Shown: positions 43,240 to 57,849 of the stretch, piece after piece
Numbering within the stretch: position 1 is the stretch's first letter
How the letters are laid out: each line of letters begins with the position of its first letter
Assembly: GCF_019039035.1 (NCBI RefSeq)
Contig: NZ_JAHNZT010000032.1
Coordinates: forward strand, 1-64,000
Direction: 5' to 3'
Source: Citreicoccus inhibens
GTDB lineage: Bacteria; Myxococcota; Myxococcia; Myxococcales; Myxococcaceae
DNA: 64,000 bases
Program-made: the position numbers and the translations under genes
The notes under the pieces: model-generated
Told to the model about the DNA's origin: nothing
Database searches by the model: none
The model's input: the letters and a program-made list of their open reading frames with translations, nothing else

Positions 43240-44094
43240 TCACCAGAACACGCCTCGGCGCTCCTTGAGGCCCTGGTGGAGCATGGCCTGGATGGCGGCC
43301 TTCACGGTGCGGACCTTCTTGTCCAGCTCGCTGTCCTCGTCGTCCGCCCGGCCGGTGAAGCGCAGCGGGTCCCCGAAGTAGATGCGGTACTTGGTGGGCA
43401 GCGGGATGGGCAGTCCCGTCGGGGTGATGGGGAACGAGGGGAACCCCAGGAGCTTCGCCAGGGGCTTGAGGTCCATCAGCGCGGGGGCCTGCTCCTCGGC
43501 GCCGACGACGGCGATGGGGACGATGGGCGTGTCCGTCTCCAGCGCCAACCGCATGAACCCCAGGCCGAACTCCTGGAGCTGGTAGCGCTGGGGCCACAGC
43601 TTGTTGATGCCGCGCGCGCCCTCGGGGAAGACGAGGATGGCCTCGCCGGCCTCCAACAGCCGCCGGCAGTTCTCCGGCGTCCCGACAATCTGCCCCACAC
43701 GCGCCATGAAGGTGGAGACGTACGGGAGCGAGGGCACCCACTTCTCCACCATGCTGCGGATGGCGCGGGGAGGCTGGGCCTCCACCATGAGCGAGATGCC
43801 AATCATCGCGCCGTCCAGCGGCAGCTGCCCCGAGTGGTTGGACACGAGCAGCACGCGGCCGCTGGGAATCCGGTCCGCCCCGTAGGCCTCCACGCGGAAG
43901 TAGTGGCGGTAGAGCCACAGGAACGGAGCGATGGCGGCCAGGCTGTAGTCCAGGTTGAACCCGAACGGGTCCACCCCGTACTCGTTCTCCGTGCGCGCCA
44001 GGGCCTGGAGCTGCTGCTGCTGCTCCGCCCCGGCCATGCGCTCGGTCCAGCCGCGCAGCCCCTTCTTCACCTTGTCGCTGAAGCGCTCCAGCAT
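43240..44094 (-). CDS. Lysophospholipid/1-acyl-glycerol-3-phosphate acyltransferase-type protein
   Basis: A 284-aa PlsC-like acyltransferase. The catalytic motif is NHSGQLPLD (HxxxxD) with VFPEGARG downstream, and the membrane-near stretch SLAAIAPFLWLYRHYFR precedes it. It lies 37 bases upstream of the epimerase gene, on the same strand. The acceptor could be a phospholipid or a glycolipid. Confidence 0.88.
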   Translation of the reverse strand: MLERFSDKVKKGLRGWTERMAGAEQQQQLQALARTENEYGVDPFGFNLDYSLAAIAPFLWLYRHYFRVEAYGADRIPSGRVLLVSNHSGQLPLDGAMIGISLMVEAQPPRAIRSMVEKWVPSLPYVSTFMARVGQIVGTPENCRRLLEAGEAILVFPEGARGINKLWPQRYQLQEFGLGFMRLALETDTPIVPIAVVGAEEQAPALMDLKPLAKLLGFPSFPITPTGLPIPLPTKYRIYFGDPLRFTGRADDEDSELDKKVRTVKAAIQAMLHQGLKERRGVFW

Positions 44095-44166
44095 GGCGGC
44101 TGTTTAACACCACCCGCCCGCGCACCGGGAGAGGCCCTGTCCGGCACGCCACGTTTCCTGGGCGCG

Positions 44167-45111
44167 CTAGAGCGTGGGCGCGAGCCGCTCCGCCACGACC
44201 TTCAACGTGACGACGTCGAAGTCCGCCTTGAGCCAGCGGAAGACCTCGAGCAGCCGCTCCTGCTTCTGGGCCGCGGGCACGCGCAGGTCTCGCTGCTGCC
44301 GGGTCAGCTCGGGCGGGATGCCGTCCGCCGCGTCCAGCACGTCCACGCCGTGCATCTCGAAGTTGAAGAACGCCTCGCGCTGGAGGGCCCGGTAGGTCGA
44401 GCGCAGGACGGGGCGCGGGAGCGTGGCGGCGAACGTGCCGATGAACGGGAAGCGCACGCCCGGGGTCACCGCCATGGGCAGCTCCAACACCGCGCCCGAG
44501 CCTCGCTGGTAGGGCCGCGCCGGGTCCGGACGGTACGGCACGCGCGGCGCCAGGAGCACCCGAGGCGTGTCCAGCACGGACCGGGACGGCCGCCCCAGGA
44601 TGGCCAGCGCCCCCATCACCGTCGCCTTGGCCGCGTAGTACGGCGCCGCCGGAAAGGCGGACGAGCCATACAGATACCCCTGCGCGACGGTGGCCGCGTA
44701 CAGGTCCGGGCTGAGCGTGTAGCCCGGTGCGCGAAACCCCGAGGGCCGCTCGCCCGTGGCGCGTGCAATGAGCGCGTCCGCGCGGGCAAGGTCCTCGTGG
44801 ATGGCCTCCACGCCCCGGCGGCTCAGCGCGTAGTCATGCGAGTGGCTGTGGCTGGCCACCTCGATGCCGCCCGCGTGCGCCTGCCGCATGCCTTCCGCGG
44901 CGGTGGGGTCCGACTCCAGGTCCTCGCCAATGACGAAGAACGTCCCGGGGGCGCCCACGGTGGCCAGCAGCTCGCGGAAGCGCGGCACCGCCACCGCGTG
45001 CACGAGCGACCGGGCGCGCGCATCCAGGAGCGACTCGGGCAGCCCGTGGATGCGGCAGTAGTGCGGCAGCGAGTCCAGGTCGACGGAGATGGACGCCAGC
45101 CGCGCCGCCAT
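44167..45111 (-). CDS. Polysaccharide deacetylase-family protein
   Basis: A 314-aa NodB-type carbohydrate esterase: SISVDLDSLPHYCRIHG, VGAPGTFFVIGEDLESDPTA, GIEVASHSHSHDYALSRRG and SGFRAPGYTL give the Asp, His-x3-His and Arg motifs. Metal ligands are present, so activity on an N-acetylated sugar is likely. No signal peptide, so it probably works on a cytoplasmic or membrane-bound intermediate. It is 14 bases behind the GT2 gene. Confidence 0.9.
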   Translation of the reverse strand: MAARLASISVDLDSLPHYCRIHGLPESLLDARARSLVHAVAVPRFRELLATVGAPGTFFVIGEDLESDPTAAEGMRQAHAGGIEVASHSHSHDYALSRRGVEAIHEDLARADALIARATGERPSGFRAPGYTLSPDLYAATVAQGYLYGSSAFPAAPYYAAKATVMGALAILGRPSRSVLDTPRVLLAPRVPYRPDPARPYQRGSGAVLELPMAVTPGVRFPFIGTFAATLPRPVLRSTYRALQREAFFNFEMHGVDVLDAADGIPPELTRQQRDLRVPAAQKQERLLEVFRWLKADFDVVTLKVVAERLAPTL

Positions 45112-45125
45112 GTGCCGTCCCCTGC

Positions 45126-45836
45126 TCAGGTCCCGCGGATGCGGATGACGTAGACCAGCTTGCCCACGTTCTTGAGCACGTTGGGCACGCGCCGGAACAG
45201 GTGGATGGAGGGCTGGCGCTTCTCGTGGAGCTGGATGGGGATCTCCACCACGTTCAGGCCCTCGCGCCACGCGCGGACCACGAACTCGCTGGCGAACACA
45301 TCCATGTCCACGACGCACTTCTGGATGACGGGCAGCAGCGCCTCGCGACGGAACGCCTTGAGGCCGTGCGTGTCCGTGCCCTGGAAGCCCAGCGTCACCT
45401 TCAAGAGCTTGTTGTGCACCCGCGTGGCCGCGCGACGGATGAGGGGCCGCTGGTCGCTGGCGCCCTTGGCCGCCTTCGAGCCCACCACCATGTCCGCCTC
45501 ACCGCGCTCCAGGCGAGGCAGCGCCGCGTCGTAGAACGAGAGGTCGCACAGGTCGATCTCATCGCAGACGACATAGGTGCCGCGGGCCATCAGGATGCCC
45601 GCCTTCAGCGCGACGCCGTAGTTGGGCCGCTCCGAATGGAACCACCGCATCCGCGGGTTCTTCGCGCACAGCTCTTCCAGGATGGCCGGCGTCGCGTCGC
45701 GGGAGCCGTTCTCCGCGAAGATGATTTCGTAGTCGAGCCCGCGCGCATCCAACCCCTGGCGCAGCTCCTCCGCCGCCTGGGTGATGATGGACTCTTCGTT
45801 GTAGACGGGGATGACGACGGAAAGGTGCGGGGCCAT
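45126..45836 (-). CDS. GT2-family glycosyltransferase, dolichol-phosphate-mannose-synthase type
   Basis: A 236-aa GT-A enzyme: LSVVIPVYNEESIITQAAEE, IIFAENGSRDATPAILEEL, and VVCDEIDLCDLSFYD in place of the usual DxD. It has no C-terminal membrane domain. It probably makes a polyprenyl-phosphate sugar or adds a sugar to a lipid carrier for the neighbouring deacetylase. Confidence 0.86.
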   Translation of the reverse strand: MAPHLSVVIPVYNEESIITQAAEELRQGLDARGLDYEIIFAENGSRDATPAILEELCAKNPRMRWFHSERPNYGVALKAGILMARGTYVVCDEIDLCDLSFYDAALPRLERGEADMVVGSKAAKGASDQRPLIRRAATRVHNKLLKVTLGFQGTDTHGLKAFRREALLPVIQKCVVDMDVFASEFVVRAWREGLNVVEIPIQLHEKRQPSIHLFRRVPNVLKNVGKLVYVIRIRGT

Positions 45837-45922
45837 GTGTCAGGGGCGGGCGGAAAGGGGCGGGACCTAGCACGGCCCGCGACACCCGTCGACAGGACTC
45901 GCGCCAGGAGCGTTCGCCAGCG

Positions 45923-47236
45923 TCAGCGGTTGAGCGTCCGAGCGACAGCGCGCCCGGCCAGGATGGCGTCCTCCATGGACGAATACTCCCACTGCCCGTA
46001 GCGGCCCGCCGTGTGGATGCCCGCCTGGTCGAGGAAGCGCACCACCTCACTCTTCGCGGGGCCATACGCGTCGTCGTAGAGCACGTAGGCGTTGGGAATC
46101 TCACGGGCGCGCGTAAACAGGATGTCGTCCGCGGAGTGGATCATCTGGGAGCGCAGCAGGTCCTCCACGGCCTTCGCCTCGGCGTCCGCCAGCGACAGGC
46201 TCCCGTGGTGGCTGTACTCGACGGAGAACGTCGCGGTGTCCGGAGGCGCCAGCGGCGCGAACACGGCGGAGGGAGAACCGATGCGGTAGCTGTGGAACTC
46301 CGACTCGGGCAGGTAGATCCAATGCCACGGCTGCCGGTTGGCGCCGCGCGCGGCGACGCAGACATAGGTCACGGTGGTGGCGCGCAGCTGCTTCGCCGCG
46401 GCCTGCACCGACTCCGGCACTCCGGCGCCGCCCTTCGCGAGCAGCTGCACCAGCCCGGGCAGGGAGATGGAGGACACCAGACTCGCGTAGCGCAGCGAGC
46501 GCCCGTCCGACAGCGCCACCGTCTTCGCCTTCCAGTCGATGGAGACAGGCTCGGTGTGGACACTCAGCTCGCCACCCTCCAGGTGGCGGAGCATGGCGCG
46601 GGCCAGGCTCTCGATTCCGCCCTCGCGCGGATACAGGAACGACGCGTTGTAGCCGAGCGCATCGCTGCCGCTGCCGAGCGCCCCGTCCACGACTTCCTTG
46701 AGCGTGGGCCTGGGGACGAAGCGGCCCACCCACGCGGCGGACAGCTCACGCGGGTGCACGGTCCAGAGCTTCTGGTTGTACGGCACCATGAAGTTCCGGG
46801 CGAAGCCCTCACCCATGTAGCGGAGGATGAACTCCTCGAAGTTGCGCGGATCCCGCTCGCGCAGCTCCCGGCCCTTCTCGCCGTAGATGGCCTCCACGTA
46901 GCCCACGAGGTTCTCGGCGACGACCTCGGCCGGCAACCCGTGCGTGTTCACCTGGTAGGGGAAGCGCGTGAAGACGCCGCGCGAGAACACCGCCGCCTTG
47001 CGCTGGATGCGGACCAGTTCGCCGGGCAGCCACAGCGTGTTCACCAGCTCCTGCACCTCGGGGTCGCGCAGGTGGAGCCAGTGGCCGGTGGGGTCGAAGT
47101 AACACCCATCAATGACCTCGGTCTTGATGAGGCCACCCACGCGGTCGGACCGCTCGATGAGGCGCCACGGGCGCTGAAGGAAGTGGGCGGTGGACAGGCC
47201 CGCCAGGCCCGCGCCGAGGATGACGATGGGGTCCAT
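45923..47236 (-). CDS. FAD-dependent amine oxidase/UDP-galactopyranose-mutase-like protein
   Basis: A 437-aa FAD enzyme: PIVILGAGLAGLSTAHFLQ for the dinucleotide fold, ERSDRVGGLIKTEVIDGCYF, and VPYNQKLWTVHPRELSAAWV, a pattern shared with UDP-galactopyranose mutases and related protoporphyrinogen-oxidase-like proteins. Beside a glycosyltransferase and deacetylase it fits sugar modification. First gene of the envelope cluster; the promoter is expected in the 47237-47458 gap. Confidence 0.85.
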   Translation of the reverse strand: MDPIVILGAGLAGLSTAHFLQRPWRLIERSDRVGGLIKTEVIDGCYFDPTGHWLHLRDPEVQELVNTLWLPGELVRIQRKAAVFSRGVFTRFPYQVNTHGLPAEVVAENLVGYVEAIYGEKGRELRERDPRNFEEFILRYMGEGFARNFMVPYNQKLWTVHPRELSAAWVGRFVPRPTLKEVVDGALGSGSDALGYNASFLYPREGGIESLARAMLRHLEGGELSVHTEPVSIDWKAKTVALSDGRSLRYASLVSSISLPGLVQLLAKGGAGVPESVQAAAKQLRATTVTYVCVAARGANRQPWHWIYLPESEFHSYRIGSPSAVFAPLAPPDTATFSVEYSHHGSLSLADAEAKAVEDLLRSQMIHSADDILFTRAREIPNAYVLYDDAYGPAKSEVVRFLDQAGIHTAGRYGQWEYSSMEDAILAGRAVARTLNR

Positions 47237-47458
47237 GCTCGGGCGGGTCTACCATCTCCCCCCTCGCGCGGGGGAGACGAACGCGCGACAGCTGACTGCG
47301 GGTGAACCTGCTCCCCTGGCCGCTCGGGGGGCTCGAATCGGGACCGAGCGCGTTCTTTCCGGGCTCGAAACGCCTCTGGTAGCCTGCGCACCGCCCCGCG
47401 GGAACGTACCGAGCCCGCCTCACGTGCGCGCGCCAGCCGGTCCCGTCGAAGGAACCCC

Positions 47459-53382
<5,924 letters not shown>

Positions 53383-53406
53383 CGAAACGCCGATCATCCA
53401 TCTTGC

Positions 53407-53434
53407 TTGCAACGGGCAAGAAATGAGGTAGAAG
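53407..53434 (+). promoter_or_regulatory. Candidate promoter of the tRNA cluster
   Basis: TTGCAA (53407-53412), a 16-base spacer, then TAGAAG (53429-53434), about 54 bases upstream of the first tRNA. It lies in the gap between serS and tRNA-Ser(UGA), so tRNAs could be expressed independently of serS. Confidence 0.45.
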
Positions 53435-53487
53435 GGCGGCCCCACGAACGCCGTCGGTTCGCGGGGCACCGCCGGCGCAGTGGGTGT

Positions 53488-53574
53488 GGAGGCGTGGCCG
53501 AGCGGCTGAAGGCAGCGGTCTTGAAAACCGCAGAGGGTGCAAGCTCTCCGTAGGTTCGAATCCTACCGCCTCCG
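53488..53574 (+). tRNA. tRNA-Ser (anticodon TGA)
   Basis: An 87-nt class II tRNA. Acceptor GGAGGCG pairs with CGCCTCC; anticodon loop CTTGAAA gives TGA at 53522-53524, reading UCA. A long variable arm and GGTTCGAATCC T-arm are present. CCA is not encoded. Confidence 0.97.
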
Positions 53575-53617
53575 AGATTTTGTTCTTGAGTTTGGTGGTT
53601 CTTTGACAGAGAAAGAT

Positions 53618-53707
53618 GGAGAGATGGCCGAGAGGCTGAAGGCACAGGTTTGCTAAACCTGCATACTCGAAAGGGTATCGAGGGTTCGAATCCCTCTCTC
53701 TCCGCCA
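53618..53707 (+). tRNA. tRNA-Ser (anticodon GCT)
   Basis: A class II tRNA. Acceptor GGAGAGA pairs with TCTCTCC; loop TTGCTAA gives GCT at 53652-53654, reading AGC and AGU. Unlike its neighbours it encodes the CCA end (53705-53707). Confidence 0.97.
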
Positions 53708-53733
53708 CTTGTCGTTGTAGCGCCAGAAAGATT

Positions 53734-53807
53734 GCTCCCTTAGCTCAGCTGGATAGAGCGTCGGACTACGAATCCGAAGGCCGGAGGTTCGAATCCTCCA
53801 GGGAGCG
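53734..53807 (+). tRNA. tRNA-Arg (anticodon ACG)
   Basis: A 74-nt class I tRNA. Acceptor GCTCCCT pairs with AGGGAGC; loop CTACGAA gives ACG at 53768-53770. A34 must be deaminated to inosine to read CGU/CGC/CGA; the enzyme gene tadA begins 24 bases downstream. Confidence 0.97.
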
Positions 53808-53830
53808 CTGTTTTCCTCGGCGCGTGTCTC

Positions 53831-54298
53831 ATGAGTGACGATGTGAAGTTCATGCAGCAGGCTCTTTTGCTCGCGCAAGAAGCCTCGTCCCTCGGAGAGG
53901 TCCCGGTTGGTGCGGTTGCGGTGCTCGATGGAAACATCGTGGGCACTGGCTTCAATCGCCGCGAAATGGACCGCAATCCTTTTGCACACGCGGAAATGTT
54001 GGCTCTCGAGGCTGCCGCCAAGGCTGTGAATGCCTGGCGGCTAACGGGCATTACGTTGTATGTGACTCTGGAGCCGTGTGCCATGTGCGCCGGCGCGTTG
54101 GTTCAATCCCGAGTCACCCGGCTTGTTTTTGGAACGCAGGACCCCAAAGCCGGCGCTGTAGGTTCGCTGTACAATCTGGCCGAGGAGCCCCGACACAATC
54201 ACCGGCTCCTCGTGACAAGCGGGATCCTGGCGGACGAGAGCCGCCTGCTTCTCAAGGCGTTCTTCGAGCGCTTGCGCGCGAAGCGACGTGACAATTGA
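53831..54298 (+). CDS. tadA: tRNA adenosine(34) deaminase
   Basis: Zinc deaminase of 155 aa that makes inosine at position 34 of tRNA-Arg(ACG). HAEMLALEAA (zinc His and proton-shuttling Glu) and TLEPCAMCAGALV (two zinc cysteines) are intact, as is VPVGAVAVLDGNIVGTGFN. It lies between tRNA-Arg(ACG), its substrate, and tRNA-Ser(CGA). Codon use is slightly less GC-biased than in neighbours. Confidence 0.96.
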   Translation: MSDDVKFMQQALLLAQEASSLGEVPVGAVAVLDGNIVGTGFNRREMDRNPFAHAEMLALEAAAKAVNAWRLTGITLYVTLEPCAMCAGALVQSRVTRLVFGTQDPKAGAVGSLYNLAEEPRHNHRLLVTSGILADESRLLLKAFFERLRAKRRDN

Positions 54299-54303
54299 AT
54301 ATT

Positions 54304-54390
54304 GGAGAGCTGGCCGAGTGGTCGAAGGCACCTGACTCGAAATCAGGCGTACCGGCAACGGTACCGTAGGTTCGAATCCTACGCTCTCCG
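54304..54390 (+). tRNA. tRNA-Ser (anticodon CGA)
   Basis: An 87-nt class II tRNA. Acceptor GGAGAGC pairs with GCTCTCC; loop CTCGAAA gives CGA at 54338-54340, reading UCG, a favoured codon at this GC level. It begins 5 bases after tadA. Confidence 0.97.
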
Positions 54391-54403
54391 CTGCAGTTGT
54401 GTT

Positions 54404-54490
54404 GGAGAGGTGGCCGAGCGGTTGAAGGCGCACGCCTGGAACGCGTGTATATCTGAAAGGGTATCGTGGGTTCGAATCCCACCCTCTCCG
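54404..54490 (+). tRNA. tRNA-Ser (anticodon GGA)
   Basis: An 87-nt class II tRNA. Acceptor GGAGAGG pairs with CCTCTCC; loop CTGGAAC gives GGA at 54438-54440, reading UCC and UCU. It completes the serine set of the cluster. Confidence 0.97.
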
Positions 54491-54519
54491 TTTCTGTTGT
54501 TGTTGAATGAAAGCTTTGT

Positions 54520-54599
54520 GGTCGGGACAACGTGGGGGCGCGAACCCCGCCAGGTCCGGAAGGAAGCAACGGTAGCGTACTTCCGCGTGTGTCCCGGCC
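54520..54599 (+). ncRNA. ffs: Signal recognition particle 4.5S RNA
   Basis: Contains the universal SRP domain IV core GGTCCGGAAGGAAGCA (54553-54568), the Ffh-binding loop. The ends GGTCGGGACA and TGTCCCGGCC pair with one wobble, giving an RNA of about 80 nt. With Ffh it targets membrane and secreted proteins. It is followed by a terminator. Confidence 0.93.
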
Positions 54600-54609
54600 G
54601 TTCTTGTCT

Positions 54610-54652
54610 GAAAGGGCTGATTCCCTCTTGGGAGTCGGCCCTTTCGCTTTTG
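54610..54652 (+). terminator. Rho-independent terminator after ffs
   Basis: A 16-bp stem (GAAAGGGCTGATTCCC with GGGAGTCGGCCCTTTC, two wobbles), TCTT loop and following GCTTTTG. It ends the tRNA/SRP RNA transcript. Confidence 0.85.
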
Positions 54653-54683
54653 CGGGCTCCGACGGCACGGTGCCGCGCCGCGC

Positions 54684-56213
54684 TCAGTCGCGCGCCAGCA
54701 CCGTCTCCCGCCCCACTTCGCGCACCACGTGGAAGCCCGCCGCCTGAAGCTCCGCCAGCGCGCGCTTCTCGAACGTCACCGCGCGGTTGAAGTCCGGGTC
54801 CCGAATGGACGCCTGGAACGCCGCGTCCTGGGGCCAGTCGCAGGTGCGCCAAGGGATGTTCTTCCCGATGTAGAAGAACCCGCCCGCGCCCCACAGCCCC
54901 TCGTTGACGATGAGCAACCCCCGCGCACCGTCTCGCGTCGCCGAGACGATGGCTCGGAACTGGTCCGCACGCAGGTCATCCGGAGGAAAGCCCTCCGCGT
55001 GGACCGTGCCCAGGACCACGGCCAGCCCACCGAGCCCCCACCGCAGGACCTGCCGCTGACGCGCCAGGATGAACTCCGCCACCCGCGGCGCAGCGGCCAT
55101 CAGGCCCAGCACCAATCCCGGATAGAGGAAGCGCGCCTCCTTGTGCGGCGTGGACAAGAGGATCGCCACGTACGCGAGCGCGCAGACCAACGGGAGCGAG
55201 AGGGCTCGCGAGCGCCGCAGACCGAGCAACCCCAGCGGCACCGCGGCCCAGCCCCACACCGGCACGGAGTTGAGGATGGGCTGCAGGTAGAAGTCGGGCG
55301 GGGCCGCCCCGAAGGTCGCCGCCGCTCCATCCGACAGGACATTGAAGCGCGCGTACGCGAAGAACGAGTGGAACGGCGAACCCCACGTCACCGCGTCGAG
55401 GGCGCCCAGCGCGACGGCAACCCCCGCGCCGCCCAGGCAGGCGAAGGCCAACACCCGCCACCGCCGCGCGAACACCAGCCACAACAGCGCCACCACCACG
55501 AAGACACCCGAGGGGTAGCGCGCCACCACGGCCAACCCCAGCGCCAGTCCCCCCACGAGCCCCGCTCGGGCGGGACGCGCGTCTTGGCGGTCGAGCGCCT
55601 CCATCGCGACGAGCAGGAAGGACGCGGACAGGGACTCCGCCATGGTGCGGCCCGCGAAGACGAGCAACGGGCCATAAAGGCCAATCATCAGAGTTGCGAG
55701 CCAGCCCCCCGCCGCTCCCGCGCGCCGCTCCGAGAAGCGATACACGGCAGATAGGCTCCAGGCATGAAGGGCCCACTGCGGCACCGCGATGAGCCCGCGG
55801 TATGCCACCGGATGGGTGAGCCCCAGCATGTCCGCGAGCCGCAGACAGCCGGCCACGACGAGGGGCGCGGCCCAGTTGCGCAAGCCCCGTTGCCACTCCC
55901 ACGCCATGACGCCGTACCCGTGCACGCGCCACCAGCCGGGCTCGAGCACCTGGTACACCTCATCCGGGTGGATGCGCCCCAACTGGGCCACCGCCAGCAG
56001 CGCGGGAAGCAGGGCCACTCCGGCGAGCACCCACCCCTGAAGCTCGGAAAGAGCCGAGGGCGCCTCACGCGCTTCAGGGGAAGCGGGAGGAAGGGCTCGC
56101 GGCTCGGCGGAGGCGGACTCGGGTGCGGTGGCGTTCACGGGCGGCGGTGACTCTCTCCGCCCCTCCGTCCGGGTGCAAGCCGCGCCGTGTTTGTCCGTCC
56201 GCCCTCCAGTCAT
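54684..56213 (-). CDS. GT22-type (ALG9/PIG-B-like) mannosyltransferase
   Basis: A 509-aa polytopic membrane enzyme with about ten hydrophobic segments. RIHPDEVYQVLEPGWWRVHG near residue 81, VMAWEWQRGLRNWAAPLVVA and HKEARFLYPGLVLGLMAA are the signature of GT22 mannosyltransferases, which use a lipid-linked sugar donor outside the membrane. The first 50 residues are a disordered, likely over-long N-terminus, and the start is uncertain. A lipid-linked glycan acceptor is expected. Confidence 0.83.
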   Translation of the reverse strand: MTGGRTDKHGAACTRTEGRRESPPPVNATAPESASAEPRALPPASPEAREAPSALSELQGWVLAGVALLPALLAVAQLGRIHPDEVYQVLEPGWWRVHGYGVMAWEWQRGLRNWAAPLVVAGCLRLADMLGLTHPVAYRGLIAVPQWALHAWSLSAVYRFSERRAGAAGGWLATLMIGLYGPLLVFAGRTMAESLSASFLLVAMEALDRQDARPARAGLVGGLALGLAVVARYPSGVFVVVALLWLVFARRWRVLAFACLGGAGVAVALGALDAVTWGSPFHSFFAYARFNVLSDGAAATFGAAPPDFYLQPILNSVPVWGWAAVPLGLLGLRRSRALSLPLVCALAYVAILLSTPHKEARFLYPGLVLGLMAAAPRVAEFILARQRQVLRWGLGGLAVVLGTVHAEGFPPDDLRADQFRAIVSATRDGARGLLIVNEGLWGAGGFFYIGKNIPWRTCDWPQDAAFQASIRDPDFNRAVTFEKRALAELQAAGFHVVREVGRETVLARD

Positions 56214-56245
56214 GTAGGAACTGGAGGAAAACCCGGAGAAAGCAC

Positions 56246-57784
56246 ATGCCAGACGTCATCGTGGTGGGCGCAGGACACAACGGACTTGTCACCGCGGCGA
56301 TGCTGGCGAAACGGGGCCTGTCGGTCACTGTCCTGGAGGAGAAAGACACCCTGGGTGGGGCGTGCAAGACGGAGTACCCGTTCCGCAGCGCGCCCAAGCT
56401 GGGGGTTTCCACCGGGGCCTACCTGCTCGGACTCATGCCGCCGGAGCTGCTGCGCGAGCTGGAGCTGGACCTGCCGCTCAAGCGCCGCGACCCGCATTAC
56501 TTCCTGCCCACCATGGACCGGCGCTACCTGCTCTTCGGCTCGGACGAGCGGGAGCTGGAGCGGCAGTTCCGGGAGTTCTTCTCCGAGGCGGACTGGCTCG
56601 CCAACCAGGCGATGAACGCGGAGTTGTCCGCCCTGCGCGAGGACGTGGCCCCCGCCTGGCTCCTGCCGCCGCTCTCCATCGAGGAGACGGCCGAGAAGTA
56701 CATCCGCCCTGCCCTGCGGCACGCGTTCGTGCGGCTGTGTCGCGGCTCGGCGCGCGAGTACCTGGACCGCTTCGGCTTCAAGTCGGACTTCGTCAAGGCG
56801 ATGTACGCGGTGACGGACGCGTTCTCCGGCCTGGACGGCGGATACGACACGCCGGGCACGGGCATGAACCTGCTGGTCCACAACATGTGCCGGCTGCCGG
56901 GCAGCGGTGGCACGTGGATGATTGTCGGCGGGGGCATGGGCACCGTCACCCAGCAGATTGCCCGGGTGGCTCGCAAGTACGGCGCCGAGCTGCGCACGGG
57001 CGCGAAGGTGGCCTCGGTGCGCGTGGACAACGGCGTGGCCAAGGGCGTGGTGCTGGAGAACGGGGAGGAGCTGTCCGCGAAGGTCGTCGTGTCCAACGGC
57101 GACCCGTTCCGCACCCTGCGGCTGCTCTCCACCAGCGCGGTGCCGTCCGACTACCGCGCCCAGGTCGAGTCAATGGCCGCGCCCGGCACCACGATGAAGG
57201 TGAACCTGTGCCTCAAGGGCCTGCCACGCTTCACGTGCCTGCCCGAGGACCGGGGCCAGTTCGGTCCCACCATCCACCTGCTCCCTCAGGAGGACGACGT
57301 CCTGGGCGCGCTGGCTCGCGGCTACGCCGAGACGAAGGCGGGCCGGCTCTCCGAGTTCCCCTCCATCGAGTGGTACGTGCACACCACGGTGGACCCGTCC
57401 CTGCGCGACGAAGAGGGGCACCACAACTCCGCGCTGTTCGTGGAGTGGGTGCCGCACACGCTGACGGGCACCACGTGGGAGAAGGAGGAGGCGCGCTACG
57501 TCCAGCACCTCTTGTCCATCTGCGACCAGTTCGCCCCGGGGACGAGCGACCTGGTGCAGGAGTACTTCGCGCTCACGCCGCCGAAAATCGAGCGGCACTT
57601 CGGCATCACCCACGGCCACATCCACCACGTGGACAACAAGCGGGGCTTCAATGACCGCCTGCCCTACGAGACGCCGGTGCAGGGCCTGTACTTCTGCAGT
57701 GCGGGCTGCCATCCGGCCGGCAGCGTCATCGGGGCGGCGGGGCACAACGCCGCCAACGTCGTCCTCCAGGCGCTCGGACGGTGA
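56246..57784 (+). CDS. Phytoene-desaturase-like FAD-dependent oxidoreductase
   Basis: A 512-aa flavoprotein: VIVVGAGHNGLVTAAMLAKR for FAD binding, LEEKDTLGGACKTEYPF, and the C-terminal GLYFCSAGCHPAGSVIGAAG with NAAN. This is the CrtI/PYROXD2 family, members of which oxidise carotenoids or act on unknown lipids. GGAG precedes ATG 56246. No carotenoid genes are nearby, so a PYROXD2-like role is more likely than carotenogenesis. Confidence 0.86.
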   Translation: MPDVIVVGAGHNGLVTAAMLAKRGLSVTVLEEKDTLGGACKTEYPFRSAPKLGVSTGAYLLGLMPPELLRELELDLPLKRRDPHYFLPTMDRRYLLFGSDERELERQFREFFSEADWLANQAMNAELSALREDVAPAWLLPPLSIEETAEKYIRPALRHAFVRLCRGSAREYLDRFGFKSDFVKAMYAVTDAFSGLDGGYDTPGTGMNLLVHNMCRLPGSGGTWMIVGGGMGTVTQQIARVARKYGAELRTGAKVASVRVDNGVAKGVVLENGEELSAKVVVSNGDPFRTLRLLSTSAVPSDYRAQVESMAAPGTTMKVNLCLKGLPRFTCLPEDRGQFGPTIHLLPQEDDVLGALARGYAETKAGRLSEFPSIEWYVHTTVDPSLRDEEGHHNSALFVEWVPHTLTGTTWEKEEARYVQHLLSICDQFAPGTSDLVQEYFALTPPKIERHFGITHGHIHHVDNKRGFNDRLPYETPVQGLYFCSAGCHPAGSVIGAAGHNAANVVLQALGR

Positions 57785-57849
57785 GTGAACGGGGCGGGCC
57801 CGGCATGCACATGGATCATTTCCGCCAGCATGTTTAGATGCCCGCCCCC

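Noticed and set aside
54491-54660. A tmRNA or sixth tRNA after tRNA-Ser(GGA)
   Set aside because: The GGTCCGGAAGGAAGCA core identifies 4.5S SRP RNA; there is no tRNA-like acceptor or tag reading frame.
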